Source of the DNA: Bradyrhizobium sp. AZCC 1721
Lineage (GTDB): Bacteria > Pseudomonadota > Alphaproteobacteria > Rhizobiales > Xanthobacteraceae
Direction of reading: 5' to 3'
Assembly: GCF_036924715.1 (NCBI RefSeq)
Contig: NZ_JAZHSB010000001.1
Span: 5,695,001 to 5,759,000, forward strand
DNA length: 64,000 bases
Shown here: piece by piece, positions 1 through 7,639 of the stretch
Numbering within the stretch: the first letter of the stretch is position 1
Layout: every line of letters begins with the position of its first letter
Made by a program: the position numbers and the translations under genes
The notes under the pieces: model-generated
Seen by the model: only the letters and a program-made list of their open reading frames with translations
What the model was told of the DNA's origin: nothing
Database searches by the model: none

Positions 1-63
1 TACAAGCGCATGTCCTGGCAGGACCTGCGCGCGATCGCAACGGCGCTAGAGCAAGCGAATTAG
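1..63 (+). CDS. C-terminal end of an unidentified protein (partial)
   Basis: An open frame enters from the left edge and reads YKRMSWQDLRAIATALEQAN before a TAG stop at 61-63. Twenty residues are too few to name a family; they look like an ordinary amphipathic C-terminal helix. The gene converges on the membrane glycosyltransferase on the other strand, with about 28 bases between the stops. That gap carries a fragment of a palindromic repeat also found near 7.49 kb and 28.27 kb. Confidence 0.5.
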   Translation, partial: YKRMSWQDLRAIATALEQAN

Positions 64-91
64 CTCGTGTCCCGGACGCGGTGCAGCGCCT

Positions 92-1597
92 CTACTGCGC
101 CTTCGGCCGTACGATCGCCCAGCCGATCCGCAGCAATGGCTGGCGGCCGTTCACCATCCATTCGAAGGCGCGCGGCACTTCCGGCACCAGGCCGGGAAAG
201 CGTTGCGCGATATCGGGCGGCGGCGCGCCTGAGGTATCGGAGGCGCGCCAGACCACGACACCGCCGGTTTCGTTGAATTTCGCGACCGACAGCCATGGGG
301 TTCGCTCCGGCGTGGCATCGAGCAACAGATGCGGACGTCCGCTGTTCATGGCGATGAAGCTTGCCAATTGCGGATCGCCAGCGACCGCACGCAGGCGCTG
401 GTTGGTCCGGCGCTCGAAGCTGTCGCCGAAGAAATGCGCGATCGCCTTTGCTGGCAGCGAGGTCGACACTTCGCTCGCGGTCCACGGCAAAAACAGCGTG
501 GCCGCGATCGTCACCAAGGCAGGCGCGACGACCGCCGCCGCCCATGCCGTCCGCAACAGGCGCTGGCGCCGCAGATGGATCAGATCGCCGCTCGCCACGA
601 TTACGGCGAGCCCCGACATCAACAAGGCGACGCCCTCCCCGCCGACGACATGATCGAGGTTGAAGATGCCCGCGATCAGGCTTCCGAGCAGCGCCGGCGC
701 AAGCGCAAAGAAATAGACGAAGTCGCGCGCCAGCGGATCGACCGGCGGCCGGTAGATAATCGGCGCCTCCCCGGCATGGCGGGCGAACCGGCCGGAGTTG
801 AGGATCGCCAGCAGCACGATGGCAGACATTGCGAGCACGAGGCCAACGAGTAGCCAGCCCCATTGCAGGACGCGCCCGCCCAGATCGTAGATCGCGGGCC
901 ACGGCGGCATCGCGAGCGCATCGGCGCGGAGCAACCAAATCAGATAGGGCAAGACCAGGACGGCGATCACGAGCAGCGCATAGAGCGGATCGAGCGACAT
1001 CAGCACGCGCCGCCCCCGCGCGGTGGCAACGGCAAATCCGGCGAGCAGCAGCAGCAATCCGAGCGCAGCCGGCGTCGTCAGCAACAAAAGCCCGGCCTCG
1101 ATCGACCAGGCGAACCAGGCGTTGCGCCGGTTCTGGCCGATCAATTGCCAGGAATGCAGCAAAAGCAGCGCCCATAACGGGCGCGCCAGCACCAGCGGGC
1201 CGAACTCGACGCCGGGCGAGCTGAAGGCCACCACCGTCATCGACAGCAGCACCGCGAGCACCGCCTGCTGCCCGCCGACAATCGCGCGGCCCAGTTGATA
1301 GTAGATCCAGAAAGTGACGACGGCGCAGACCTGCGCCAACAGATAGACGCCGAACATATGGTTGCCGGCGGCACGAAACGCGATATCGGCGAGCCAGAAC
1401 GCCAGCGGCGGACCGAGCCATGTTCCGACCTGGTATTCCCGGCCGAAGGCCAGCGCGGTCGCAAGATCACCGGGCGGGCTGCGGTACAGCAGCATCGGCA
1501 GGATCAGCCAAATTGCGGCCTGCACCAACACCACGAGCCAGACCACCAGCCGCGGCCGGGCGCGGATCAGTTCGACAACGAGCGATGTGAAGCGCAT
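92..1597 (-). CDS. GT39/ArnT-like polytopic membrane glycosyltransferase
   Basis: A 501-residue integral membrane protein with roughly ten to twelve hydrophobic segments and a soluble C-terminal domain of about 150 residues. The first periplasmic loop (residues about 35-65, around PPGDLATALAFGREYQ and GPPLAFWLADIAFR) resembles the first loop of GT39/ArnT-like family members in rhizobia, which move sugars from polyprenyl-phosphate carriers to lipid or protein acceptors at the periplasmic face. The usual acidic catalytic pair is not obvious, so substrate and activity are open. The ATG at 1597 starts just before the first hydrophobic segment; an in-frame ATG at 1669 would add 24 arginine-rich residues and lies only 7 bases from the rnhB stop. 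The gene runs in the same direction as rnhB and may be co-transcribed with it. Confidence 0.7.
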   Translation of the reverse strand: MRFTSLVVELIRARPRLVVWLVVLVQAAIWLILPMLLYRSPPGDLATALAFGREYQVGTWLGPPLAFWLADIAFRAAGNHMFGVYLLAQVCAVVTFWIYYQLGRAIVGGQQAVLAVLLSMTVVAFSSPGVEFGPLVLARPLWALLLLHSWQLIGQNRRNAWFAWSIEAGLLLLTTPAALGLLLLLAGFAVATARGRRVLMSLDPLYALLVIAVLVLPYLIWLLRADALAMPPWPAIYDLGGRVLQWGWLLVGLVLAMSAIVLLAILNSGRFARHAGEAPIIYRPPVDPLARDFVYFFALAPALLGSLIAGIFNLDHVVGGEGVALLMSGLAVIVASGDLIHLRRQRLLRTAWAAAVVAPALVTIAATLFLPWTASEVSTSLPAKAIAHFFGDSFERRTNQRLRAVAGDPQLASFIAMNSGRPHLLLDATPERTPWLSVAKFNETGGVVVWRASDTSGAPPPDIAQRFPGLVPEVPRAFEWMVNGRQPLLRIGWAIVRPKAQ

Positions 1598-1675
1598 GAA
1601 ACGTCCGAATGCCGGGCCGGGCAGCCCTGTCCCCCGACGGTTGATAGAGCGCAGGAGCCGTCGAGGCAACCGATC

Positions 1676-2467
1676 TCAGATCGTGGCCGAAACCTCGGAA
1701 GCAATCTCTCCGTCCACGCTGAAGAGGTCGGGTTCGACCGTCTCTTCGACTGTCTCGGGGAAGTGTTTCAGCCGCGCGGCAATGACGGGTGCAAAAAACC
1801 GGCGGTGGTGGATGCTTGGACCGAGGCGGTCCAGCGCCTCGCGGTGTTCCGGCACCGCGTAGCCCTTGTGGGTTTCGAAGCCATAGCCCGGGCAATCCAG
1901 CGCCAATGCGCTCATCAGGCGGTCGCGCGTCACCTTGGCGATGATCGAGGCGGCTGCGATCGACACGACAAGGCCGTCGCCGCCGATCACGGCGTCACAG
2001 TCGCAGGGCGCATCGATCTTGTCGCGGCCGTCGACGAATACATGCTTCGGCATTTCGGGCAGCGCGCGCACGGAACGCGCCAGCGCCCAGAGCGAAGCGC
2101 GCAAGATGTTGTCGCGGTCGATCCGCGCGGGCGAGGCAAAGGCGACCGCAAACGACGAGGTGGCGCAGATCTCCTCGAACAGTTCCTCGCGGCGTTCGGG
2201 CGTCAGCCGCTTGGAATCGTCGATGCCTTTGGGGATTCGCTTGGGATCGAGGATGACCGCGGCCGCCACCACCGGACCCGCCAGCGGGCCGCGCCCCGCC
2301 TCGTCGCAGCCGGCAACCGGCCAGACGCCGCGCTTGATCAGCGCCCGCTCGCGGCGAAAGCTCGGCGGGGCAAGCGTGATCACGCCCTTGAGCAGCTCGG
2401 CATCTTCCTTGCCGGCTTTCTTGGCCGATTTCCCGTCAGATTTCTTGGCAGACTTGTCCCGAATCAT
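1676..2467 (-). CDS. rnhB: Ribonuclease HII
   Basis: RNase HII cleaves the RNA strand of RNA-DNA hybrids and starts removal of single ribonucleotides from chromosomal DNA in the cytoplasm. The diagnostic motif GCDEAGRGPLAGPVVAAAV supplies the first catalytic Asp-Glu pair, followed by DDSKRLTPERREELFEEI, the VDGRD aspartate and the SIIAKVTRDRLM segment with the last metal ligand. From ATG 2467 the protein has 263 residues, longer than typical (about 200-220) because of a lysine-rich N-terminal extension (MIRDKSAKKSDGKSAKKAG), common in rhizobial homologues. An earlier in-frame ATG at 2521 would add 18 residues and is less likely. The family assignment is secure. Confidence 0.95.
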   Translation of the reverse strand: MIRDKSAKKSDGKSAKKAGKEDAELLKGVITLAPPSFRRERALIKRGVWPVAGCDEAGRGPLAGPVVAAAVILDPKRIPKGIDDSKRLTPERREELFEEICATSSFAVAFASPARIDRDNILRASLWALARSVRALPEMPKHVFVDGRDKIDAPCDCDAVIGGDGLVVSIAAASIIAKVTRDRLMSALALDCPGYGFETHKGYAVPEHREALDRLGPSIHHRRFFAPVIAARLKHFPETVEETVEPDLFSVDGEIASEVSATI

Positions 2468-2527
2468 GGTCGAGATTCGTGCGCCAGCGCGCGGCGGCGC
2501 GCAACCGGGAACCCGGCACAATTCCCG

Positions 2528-3102
2528 TTATTCAGCGTGACCTCGTCGCCACTCCCCGGCCTCGATCACATAAACGCCCCGGCTGCCGCGCTTGGGCTCC
2601 GCAATCGTCTGCCGGTAACGCATTCCGAGCTTCTCAAGCGCGTGAATTGACGGCACATTTCTCGGGTCGACCAGTCCGAGCAATCTTTCGCATTTGAGTT
2701 GGTCGAACCCGAAAGCGAGCTGCGCCTTCCCAATTTCGGTCGCGATCCCCGGCCCCATACCCGGCGCGCAAGGACAAACCCGATCTCAAAATCGTTAGTT
2801 CCCAACGCATCGCATGGGGACAAGCCGGCAAAGCCGATGATTTCACCCGCAGGCTTTTCGGCCAAAACCGCCATCCCCGTGGGGCTGCCACCGAAGGTGA
2901 AGAATCGCCGAATGAAATCCTCGGCAGCCTCCCTTGCCAGCGGCGCTCCGGCGAATGCAAAGCGCATTACATCGCTATCGCCAAGAATCAGATCCCGCAG
3001 GACCGATATGTCCCTTTCAGCCGCAGCGCGCAGAATCAGGCGCGGCGTTGTCAGAATGACGAGCGGCTGCTCTTCCGACGCTGGCGCGGGCTGCTGGTTC
3101 AT
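2528..3102 (-). pseudogene. GNAT acetyltransferase, RimJ/RimL type, broken by a frameshift
   Basis: The N-terminal part (from ATG 3102, MNQQPAPASEEQPLVILTTP) carries the RimJ/RimL-like opening LTTPRLILRAAAERDI and runs to FVLARRVWGRG. From there the family sequence continues in another frame as IATEIGKAQLAFGFDQL, followed by NVPSIHALEKLGM and a stop at 2528. The two frames join at 2744-2750, where one base appears to be missing in the C-rich run GATCCCC (plus strand), between the Gly of RVWGRG and IATEIG. With one base restored the protein would have about 191 residues, normal for the family. Either a recent inactivating deletion or a sequencing error at a homopolymer explains this. The acetyl-CoA loop lies at the break, so the enzyme would not be active as written. 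Confidence 0.8.
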
Positions 3103-3162
3103 CAAACCGCAATACGGCAATTCACCGGCCGGGAGAAGTGGCGCTGCCGCAACGTCGCGCGT

Positions 3163-3612
3163 TTAATCCGGCAGGTGCACCCGCCGGTCCTCGCCGACCT
3201 CGATACCGGGCGCCACCACGACTTCCCAAATGTGGTTGTCGGGATCGCCGAAATAGCCGGAATAACCGCCGTAATCGGTCTTGTGCGCCGGCTTCAACAG
3301 CGACGCGCCGCAGGAGATGGCGAAATCGAGCGCAGCGTCCACCTCCTTTGTAGAGCTGCAATTCCAGGCGAGCGTCGTGCCGCGAAACGTCTTCGGCCGC
3401 GGCTGATCCGGCAGCTTGGCGTCGCCGGCGAGTTGATCCCACGGGTAGAGCGCAATCACCGTGCCGCCGGTGTCGAAGAAAGCGACGGCCTCACCGGTTG
3501 CGCGCATTTTTCTTGCAAAACCGAGCGCTTCATAAAAGGCGATGCTGGCGCGCATGTCGCTGACGCCGAGCGTGATGACCGTGAACCGGGGGATTGGCCT
3601 GCCAGTGCTCAT
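3163..3612 (-). CDS. VOC-family (glyoxalase/bleomycin-resistance fold) protein
   Basis: A 149-residue cytoplasmic protein with the two beta-alpha-beta-beta-beta modules of the vicinal oxygen chelate fold: FTVITLGVSDMRASIAFYEALGF at the start, and a second module ending in YSGYFGDPDNHIWEV, where the Asp-Pro-(Asp)-x-His/Glu pattern provides metal ligands. Related proteins include glyoxalases, dioxygenases and resistance proteins; nothing here fixes the substrate. The start ATG at 3612 (MSTGRPIPRF) is preferred over an upstream ATG at 3624. A long palindromic intergenic repeat lies immediately upstream (3626-3779), so the gene is probably transcribed alone. Confidence 0.85.
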   Translation of the reverse strand: MSTGRPIPRFTVITLGVSDMRASIAFYEALGFARKMRATGEAVAFFDTGGTVIALYPWDQLAGDAKLPDQPRPKTFRGTTLAWNCSSTKEVDAALDFAISCGASLLKPAHKTDYGGYSGYFGDPDNHIWEVVVAPGIEVGEDRRVHLPD

Positions 3613-3625
3613 GCAAATCTCCATC

Positions 3626-3779
3626 CGTCATTGCGAGAAGCGGAAGCGGCGACGTGTCCGCCGTAGCTCGTAGAGCGAAGGCGGAAGCAATCCATTCTTC
3701 CTTGCTTGGCGCGATGGATTGCGTCGCGGAGCCTGTCATCGGGCGCGCATTCGCGCGACCCGTTGGCTCACAATGACGA
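3626..3779. repeat. Long imperfect palindromic intergenic repeat (GTCATTGCGAG family), copy 1
   Basis: The element opens with CGTCATTGCGAGAAGCGGAA and closes with the inverted form ending CACAATGACGAC. Internal segments GAAGCAATCC and GATGGATTGCGTCGC also face each other. Related copies lie at 33281-33397 and 42206-42288. All three are intergenic and can fold into a long hairpin; no coding capacity is seen. Confidence 0.8.
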
Positions 3780-3786
3780 CAACGAC

Positions 3787-4947
3787 CTAGAACAAACTAA
3801 GTTGCTGTCCGCTTCGCTTCGGCTTGACGAAATGATCGGTCGTCAGTTTCGAACGCCGCTTGTTGAGGCCGAGCTTCTCGCAGGCGATTTCGAACCGCCG
3901 CCCGATCATCCAGGCCATCGGGCCGGTGCCCTTCATCCGCGTACCCCATTGCGAGTCGTAGTCGCGCCCGCCGCGCATGTCGCGGATCAGGGTGAAGACG
4001 TGACGGTAGCGGTCGGGATAATTCGCCATCAGCCATTCGCGAAAGAGGTCGCGCACCTCAAGCGGCAGCCGGAGCAGCACGTAGCTCGCCTCCTTGACGC
4101 CGGCGTGAGCCGCAGCATCGAGAATCCGTTCGATCTCGGAATCGTTCAGCGCGGGAATAACGGGTGCGACCATCACGGTGGCAGGGATGCCGGCCTGCGA
4201 CAATTGCCGCAGCGCCTCCAGCCGCTTCGGCGGCGTCGAGGCGCGCGGCTCCATCGTGCGGGCGAGCTTGGGGTCGAGCGTGGTCACGGAAATCGCAACC
4301 TTTGCCAAATTACGCTTTGCCATTCGCTGCAGAATATCGATGTCGCGCGTCACCAGCGCCGATTTGGTGACGATGCCGACGGGATGACCGGCCCGATCGA
4401 GGACTTCGAGAATGCCGCGCATGATCTTGTGCTCGCGCTCGATCGGCTGATAGGGATCGGTGTTGGTGCCGATCGCGATCATGCGCGGCTCGTAACCGGG
4501 CGCCGCCAATTCTTTCTCGAGCAATTCTGGCGCATCCGGCTTGGCGAGCAGTTTGGATTCGAAATCGAGCCCGGGCGACAGGCCGAGAAAGGCGTGGGTC
4601 GGCCGCGCGAAGCAGTAGACGCAACCGTGCTCGCAGCCGCGGTACGGATTGATCGAGCGGTCGAAACCGATGTCGGGCGAGTCGTTGCGGGTGATGACCT
4701 TGCGCGAGGTATCGAGCGATACCGTGGTCTTGAACGGCGGCAGCTCGTCCAGACTCTGCCAGCCATCGTCGAAGGCGACCCGCGCCTCGGCTTCGAACCG
4801 GCCGCTGTCGTTGGACTGCGCGCCGCGGCCGCGCCGCCGCTGGCGTTCGATGGCGACCGCGAGTTCGGGAAAAGGTGTCGCACCCGCCGGTTCGGCGGGC
4901 GGCTTGACCGGCGGGTGCTTGAGGGCATGAGAGGATGCTCGGCTCAT
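3787..4947 (-). CDS. PA0069-family radical SAM protein, related to spore photoproduct lyase
   Basis: A 386-residue radical S-adenosylmethionine enzyme. The Cys-x3-Cys-x2-Cys cluster motif is visible as CEHGCVYC after NPYRGCEH (residues about 105-115), followed by FARPTHAFLGLSPGLDFESK, IGTNTDPYQPIERE and later VMVAPVIPALND, the hallmarks of the PA0069/SplB-like group. Spore photoproduct lyase repairs thymine dimers; the role of the proteobacterial relatives is not established. A perfect alphaproteobacterial LexA box lies 24-38 bases upstream of the ATG, which fits a DNA damage response. The C-terminus ends QQLSLF, which resembles a beta-clamp-binding peptide (QLxLF type); that is only a resemblance. 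Same-strand neighbours are separated by a repeat, so it is probably monocistronic. Confidence 0.9.
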   Translation of the reverse strand: MSRASSHALKHPPVKPPAEPAGATPFPELAVAIERQRRRGRGAQSNDSGRFEAEARVAFDDGWQSLDELPPFKTTVSLDTSRKVITRNDSPDIGFDRSINPYRGCEHGCVYCFARPTHAFLGLSPGLDFESKLLAKPDAPELLEKELAAPGYEPRMIAIGTNTDPYQPIEREHKIMRGILEVLDRAGHPVGIVTKSALVTRDIDILQRMAKRNLAKVAISVTTLDPKLARTMEPRASTPPKRLEALRQLSQAGIPATVMVAPVIPALNDSEIERILDAAAHAGVKEASYVLLRLPLEVRDLFREWLMANYPDRYRHVFTLIRDMRGGRDYDSQWGTRMKGTGPMAWMIGRRFEIACEKLGLNKRRSKLTTDHFVKPKRSGQQLSLF

Positions 4948-4970
4948 GAAGCGAACATAGCACGCACCAA

Positions 4971-4985
4971 GAACAAATCAAGAAC
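4971..4985 (-). promoter_or_regulatory. Candidate LexA (SOS) box
   Basis: On the minus strand the sequence is GTTC-TTGATTT-GTTC, an exact match to the alphaproteobacterial LexA operator GTTC-N7-GTTC. A third GTTC lies at 4953-4956. A plausible promoter overlaps it on the same strand (TTGATT, 16-base spacer, TATGTT), placing the transcript start close to the ATG at 4947. The site would repress the radical SAM gene until DNA damage. The motif match is direct; regulation is inferred. Confidence 0.6.
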
Positions 4986-5137
4986 ATAACCGACAACAAT
5001 TCACCGGAAGCGCAGACACCGGCGACGGAGCCGGCGCCCGATGCCGCAAAAATCTGCACGCAAGCGGCTGTTTTGATTGTGACAAGATGATAACTGTGCA
5101 GCGTTTTTCACTGCTCGAGCCATCGAAAACCTCACTC

Positions 5138-5710
5138 ATGTTGAGCGTGATCATTCCGACCGAAGGAATAGAACAGCCCGCCGTCGCCACGCTGGCAGCG
5201 TTGGTGCCGGGAGCCGCAGCCGGCGTCATCCGCGAGGTCCTGCTGGTCGACCGGGCCGGCAACGGCGTGATCGAACGGGTGGCCGACGTGGCCGGTTGCC
5301 GCTTTCTTAAGTTCGAGGGAACACGCGCCGCGGCATTGGCCGCCGGGGCGCGGGTGGCGCGCTCGCCATGGCTGATGTTCCTGCACGCCGGCGCGGTGCT
5401 CGACAGCGGCTGGATCGACGAGACCACACAGTTCATCCAGAACGTATCGCTCAGCGGCCGGCCGCGCGCCGGCGTCTTTCGCTATGCCCGATCGCCCTAT
5501 GCCGATACGAGCCTGCGCGACGGCTTGAAGTTCATGGCCCGCATGATTGTCGGACCGTCGGCGGAACAGGGGCTGTTGATTGCCCGCGATCATTATGAGC
5601 GGCTTGGCGGCCATGGCGTGGATTCCCGCCGTCCCGAGACGCGGCTTTTGCGCCAGCTCGGCCGCGCCTCACGCACCCAGTTGCGCAGCCGGATCATGGT
5701 CGTCGCCTAA
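5138..5710 (+). CDS. Small GT2-type glycosyltransferase
   Basis: A 190-residue protein beginning with the GT-A nucleotide-sugar-binding strand LSVIIPTEG. It continues with a VLLVDRAGNG segment in the position of the usual V(D)DGS loop, GTRAAALAAGARVARSPWLMFLHAGAVL (replacing the DxD-bearing region, here with HAG), and a short C-terminal helix region. The DxD motif is replaced or absent, so catalytic competence is uncertain. The ATG at 5138 is chosen because the fold begins at the next residue; an in-frame ATG at 5087 would add 17 residues. Its neighbours, a radical SAM gene on the other strand and a MarR-type regulator, do not suggest a pathway. Confidence 0.7.
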   Translation: MLSVIIPTEGIEQPAVATLAALVPGAAAGVIREVLLVDRAGNGVIERVADVAGCRFLKFEGTRAAALAAGARVARSPWLMFLHAGAVLDSGWIDETTQFIQNVSLSGRPRAGVFRYARSPYADTSLRDGLKFMARMIVGPSAEQGLLIARDHYERLGGHGVDSRRPETRLLRQLGRASRTQLRSRIMVVA

Positions 5711-5813
5711 AGCGATACACCGCAGGCCCGGACACAAAATATCGAAAACAACCCCATGCAAAGTAGAAGCGGGACGAGCCGGGCGCCTCCCTCATGAGAA
5801 TATACTTGCCAAA

Positions 5814-5831
5814 GTCAAATATCTATTTGAC
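5814..5831 (+). promoter_or_regulatory. Operator-like dyad at the MarR-GNAT promoter
   Basis: GTCAAAT-ATCT-ATTTGAC is a perfect 7-4-7 inverted repeat 33 bases upstream of the regulator's ATG. It lies between a TTGCCA (5806-5811) and GACAAT (5829-5834) with 17-base spacing, so a bound dimer would cover the promoter. AT-rich dyads of this size are typical MarR operators; autorepression is inferred. Confidence 0.5.
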
Positions 5832-5863
5832 AATGACAAATATCGAGGTGCCCGAGGTCCCAG

Positions 5864-6784
5864 ATGAATTCCGAACAAGAAGTCGCGGCCGTTCGCGCCT
5901 TCAACCGCTTCTATACCCGCAAGCTCGGCATCATCGAGCCGAAGCTGCTGCACAGCCCCTTCACGCTGCAGGAAGCGCGCATCATCTACGAGATCGCGCA
6001 TCGCCCGGCCTGCACCGCCACCGACCTCACCCGCGACCTCGGGCTCGATCCCGGCTTCCTGAGCCGCACCCTGCAGGCGCTGCAGCGCCGCCAGATCGTG
6101 ACGCGAAAGCCCTCAAAGGATGACGGCCGCGTCAACGAACTCTCGCTGACCGCCAAAGGCCGCGCCGCCTCTGCCGAGCTCGAGCGCCGCTCGCGCGAGG
6201 AGGTCGGAAGCCTGCTCGCTTCGCTCGAAGACAGTCAGCGCGCCGCTGTCGTGCAAGCGATGACGACCATCGAGCAGGCGCTGGAACGGCCCACGGCGAA
6301 GCCAGCCGCCTTTCTCCTGCGCAGCCACCGGCCCGGCGACATCGGCTGGGTGATCTCGAGCCAGGCCAAGGCCTATGCCGAGGAATATGGCTGGGACATC
6401 AGCTACGAGGCACTGGTCGCCGAGATCTGCGCGCAGTTCATCAGGAACTTTGATCCTTCGCGCGAGCATTGCTGGATTGCCGAAGCTGGCGGCGAGCCAC
6501 TCGGCTCGATCTTTCTGGTGAAGGGCAGTGATGACGTCGCCAAGCTGCGGCTGTTGCTGGTGGAGAAAAAAGCGCGCGGGCTCGGCGTCGGCCGCGCGCT
6601 CGTCGAGCAATGCGTCCGCGCGGCGCGCGAGAAAGGCTACAAGAAAATGACGCTGTGGACCCAAAGCATCCTTGTCGCCGCGCGAGGCATCTATCAGGCC
6701 GCGGGCTTCCGTCGCGTCAAGGAAGAGCCGCACCATAGCTTTGGCGTCGATCTGGTCGGCGAGACCTGGGAGCTGGATCTGTGA
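5864..6784 (+). CDS. MarR-type regulator fused to a GNAT acetyltransferase
   Basis: A 306-residue two-domain protein. Residues about 1-145 form a MarR winged helix (LHSPFTLQEARIIYEIAHR, CTATDLTRDLGLDPGFLSRT as recognition helix, KPSKDDGRVNELSLTAKGR as wing). Residues about 155-306 form a GNAT domain with the acetyl-CoA loop KARGLGVGRALVEQCV and the terminal YQAAGFRRVKEEPH. This architecture is common in Proteobacteria; substrates and targets are mostly unknown. An operator-like dyad upstream suggests autoregulation. The stop TGA overlaps a GTG that opens a possible 51-residue protein. Confidence 0.9.
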   Translation: MNSEQEVAAVRAFNRFYTRKLGIIEPKLLHSPFTLQEARIIYEIAHRPACTATDLTRDLGLDPGFLSRTLQALQRRQIVTRKPSKDDGRVNELSLTAKGRAASAELERRSREEVGSLLASLEDSQRAAVVQAMTTIEQALERPTAKPAAFLLRSHRPGDIGWVISSQAKAYAEEYGWDISYEALVAEICAQFIRNFDPSREHCWIAEAGGEPLGSIFLVKGSDDVAKLRLLLVEKKARGLGVGRALVEQCVRAAREKGYKKMTLWTQSILVAARGIYQAAGFRRVKEEPHHSFGVDLVGETWELDL

Positions 6785-6936
6785 AGCCCGGGCGCCGCGA
6801 TACCTCGCGGCGCGTCACGCCGGAATTGCTCGCGTTCCATACCAGGCGCGCGCATCAATTGCGCGTCGAGGCCTGGCACAACATGTGGCGTGCGTTATGG
6901 GCGTTGCTGGTCAGGCTGAAGCGCCTTGGGCTTTAG
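6781..6936 (+). CDS. Possible 51-residue basic protein coupled to the MarR-GNAT gene
   Basis: A GTG start overlaps the TGA of the upstream gene (GTGA), and the frame stays open for 51 codons to TAG at 6934-6936. The product is strongly basic and amphipathic: it has an N-terminal KPGRRDTSRR stretch, LLAFHTRRAHQLRVEAWHN and a tryptophan-rich end WRALWALLVRLKRLGL. The overlap suggests translational coupling. It converges on moaB and overlaps its last 26 bases on the other strand. I recognise no family. It could be a chance frame in GC-rich sequence, but the stop-start overlap and hydrophobic/basic patterning argue for a gene. Confidence 0.4.
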   Translation: MKPGRRDTSRRVTPELLAFHTRRAHQLRVEAWHNMWRALWALLVRLKRLGL

Positions 6937-7474
6937 GCCGCCGCAGGTGCTCATCCAGCCGCGGCATGATCTCGACGAAATTGCACGGGCGCGTGCGGTA
7001 GTCGAGCTGGGCGGCGAGAATGCCGTCCCATGCATCGCGGCAAGCGCCCGGCGATCCCGGCAGGCAGAAGATGAAGGTCGCCCCCGCCACGCCGGCGGTG
7101 GCGCGGCTCTGCACCGTCGACGTGCCGATCTTGGCATGGCTCAGCATGTGGAAGGCGATGGAAAATCCATCCATCCGCTTTTCGAACAGCGGCTCGACCG
7201 CCTCCGGCGTCACGTCACGGCCGGTGAAACCAGTGCCGCCGGTGGTAATGATCGCATCGACGCCAGGATCGGCGATCCAGCGCTTGATGATGACGCGGAT
7301 CGCATCGACGTCGTCGACAATGATCTCGCGCGCGGCAAGATGATGGCCTGCCGCCGTCAGCCGGTCGGCCAGCGTGGCGCCGGATTTATCGTCCGCCAGC
7401 GAGCGGGTATCCGAGATCGTCAACACCGCGATGTTCAGCGGCACGAATTGTTTGGTTTCGTCGATGGAGGACAT
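6911..7474 (-). CDS. moaB: Molybdenum cofactor biosynthesis protein MoaB
   Basis: A 187-residue MoCF-domain protein of the MoaB/MogA family, which activates molybdopterin by adenylation on the way to molybdenum cofactor. The fold opens with LNIAVLTISDTRSLADDKSG and carries the nucleotide-binding IITTGGTGFTGRDVTPEAV. The later TFIFCLPGSPGACRDAWDGI is the conserved C-terminal loop. The start at ATG 7474 (MSSIDETKQF) fits; a longer frame to 7549 runs into an intergenic repeat and is not credible. Molybdoenzymes such as nitrate reductase would need this product, but no other mo- gene lies in the window. Confidence 0.9.
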   Translation of the reverse strand: MSSIDETKQFVPLNIAVLTISDTRSLADDKSGATLADRLTAAGHHLAAREIIVDDVDAIRVIIKRWIADPGVDAIITTGGTGFTGRDVTPEAVEPLFEKRMDGFSIAFHMLSHAKIGTSTVQSRATAGVAGATFIFCLPGSPGACRDAWDGILAAQLDYRTRPCNFVEIMPRLDEHLRRPKAQGASA

Positions 7475-7485
7475 GTCGCTTTCCC

Positions 7486-7635
7486 CGTGTCCCGGACGCG
7501 GTGCAGCGCGAAGCGGTGCGCCGCAGAGCCGGGACCTATGTGTGTCCAAGTGGTTTGGGCCCCGGATCAGCAGCGCATCGCCGGAGTCGCGCGGAGCGCG
7601 ATCCCGGACGCGCTGCGCAGCATCCGGGGCACGAG
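7486..7635. repeat. Palindromic intergenic repeat (GTGTCCCGGACGCG family)
   Basis: The element begins CGTGTCCCGGACGCGGTGCA and ends with the inverted CCCGGACGCGCTGCGCAGCA followed by TCCGGGGCACGAG. Similar sequence occurs at 28265-28400 and, as a truncated piece, at 65-91. Located between moaB and the zinc peptidase gene; GC-rich hairpin, no coding potential. Confidence 0.75.
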
Positions 7636-7639
7636 ACCA

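Noticed and set aside
1295..2650. A 451-codon plus-strand frame opposite the GT39-like gene and rnhB
   Set aside because: Antisense shadow with no recognisable domain; rnhB on the other strand is certain.
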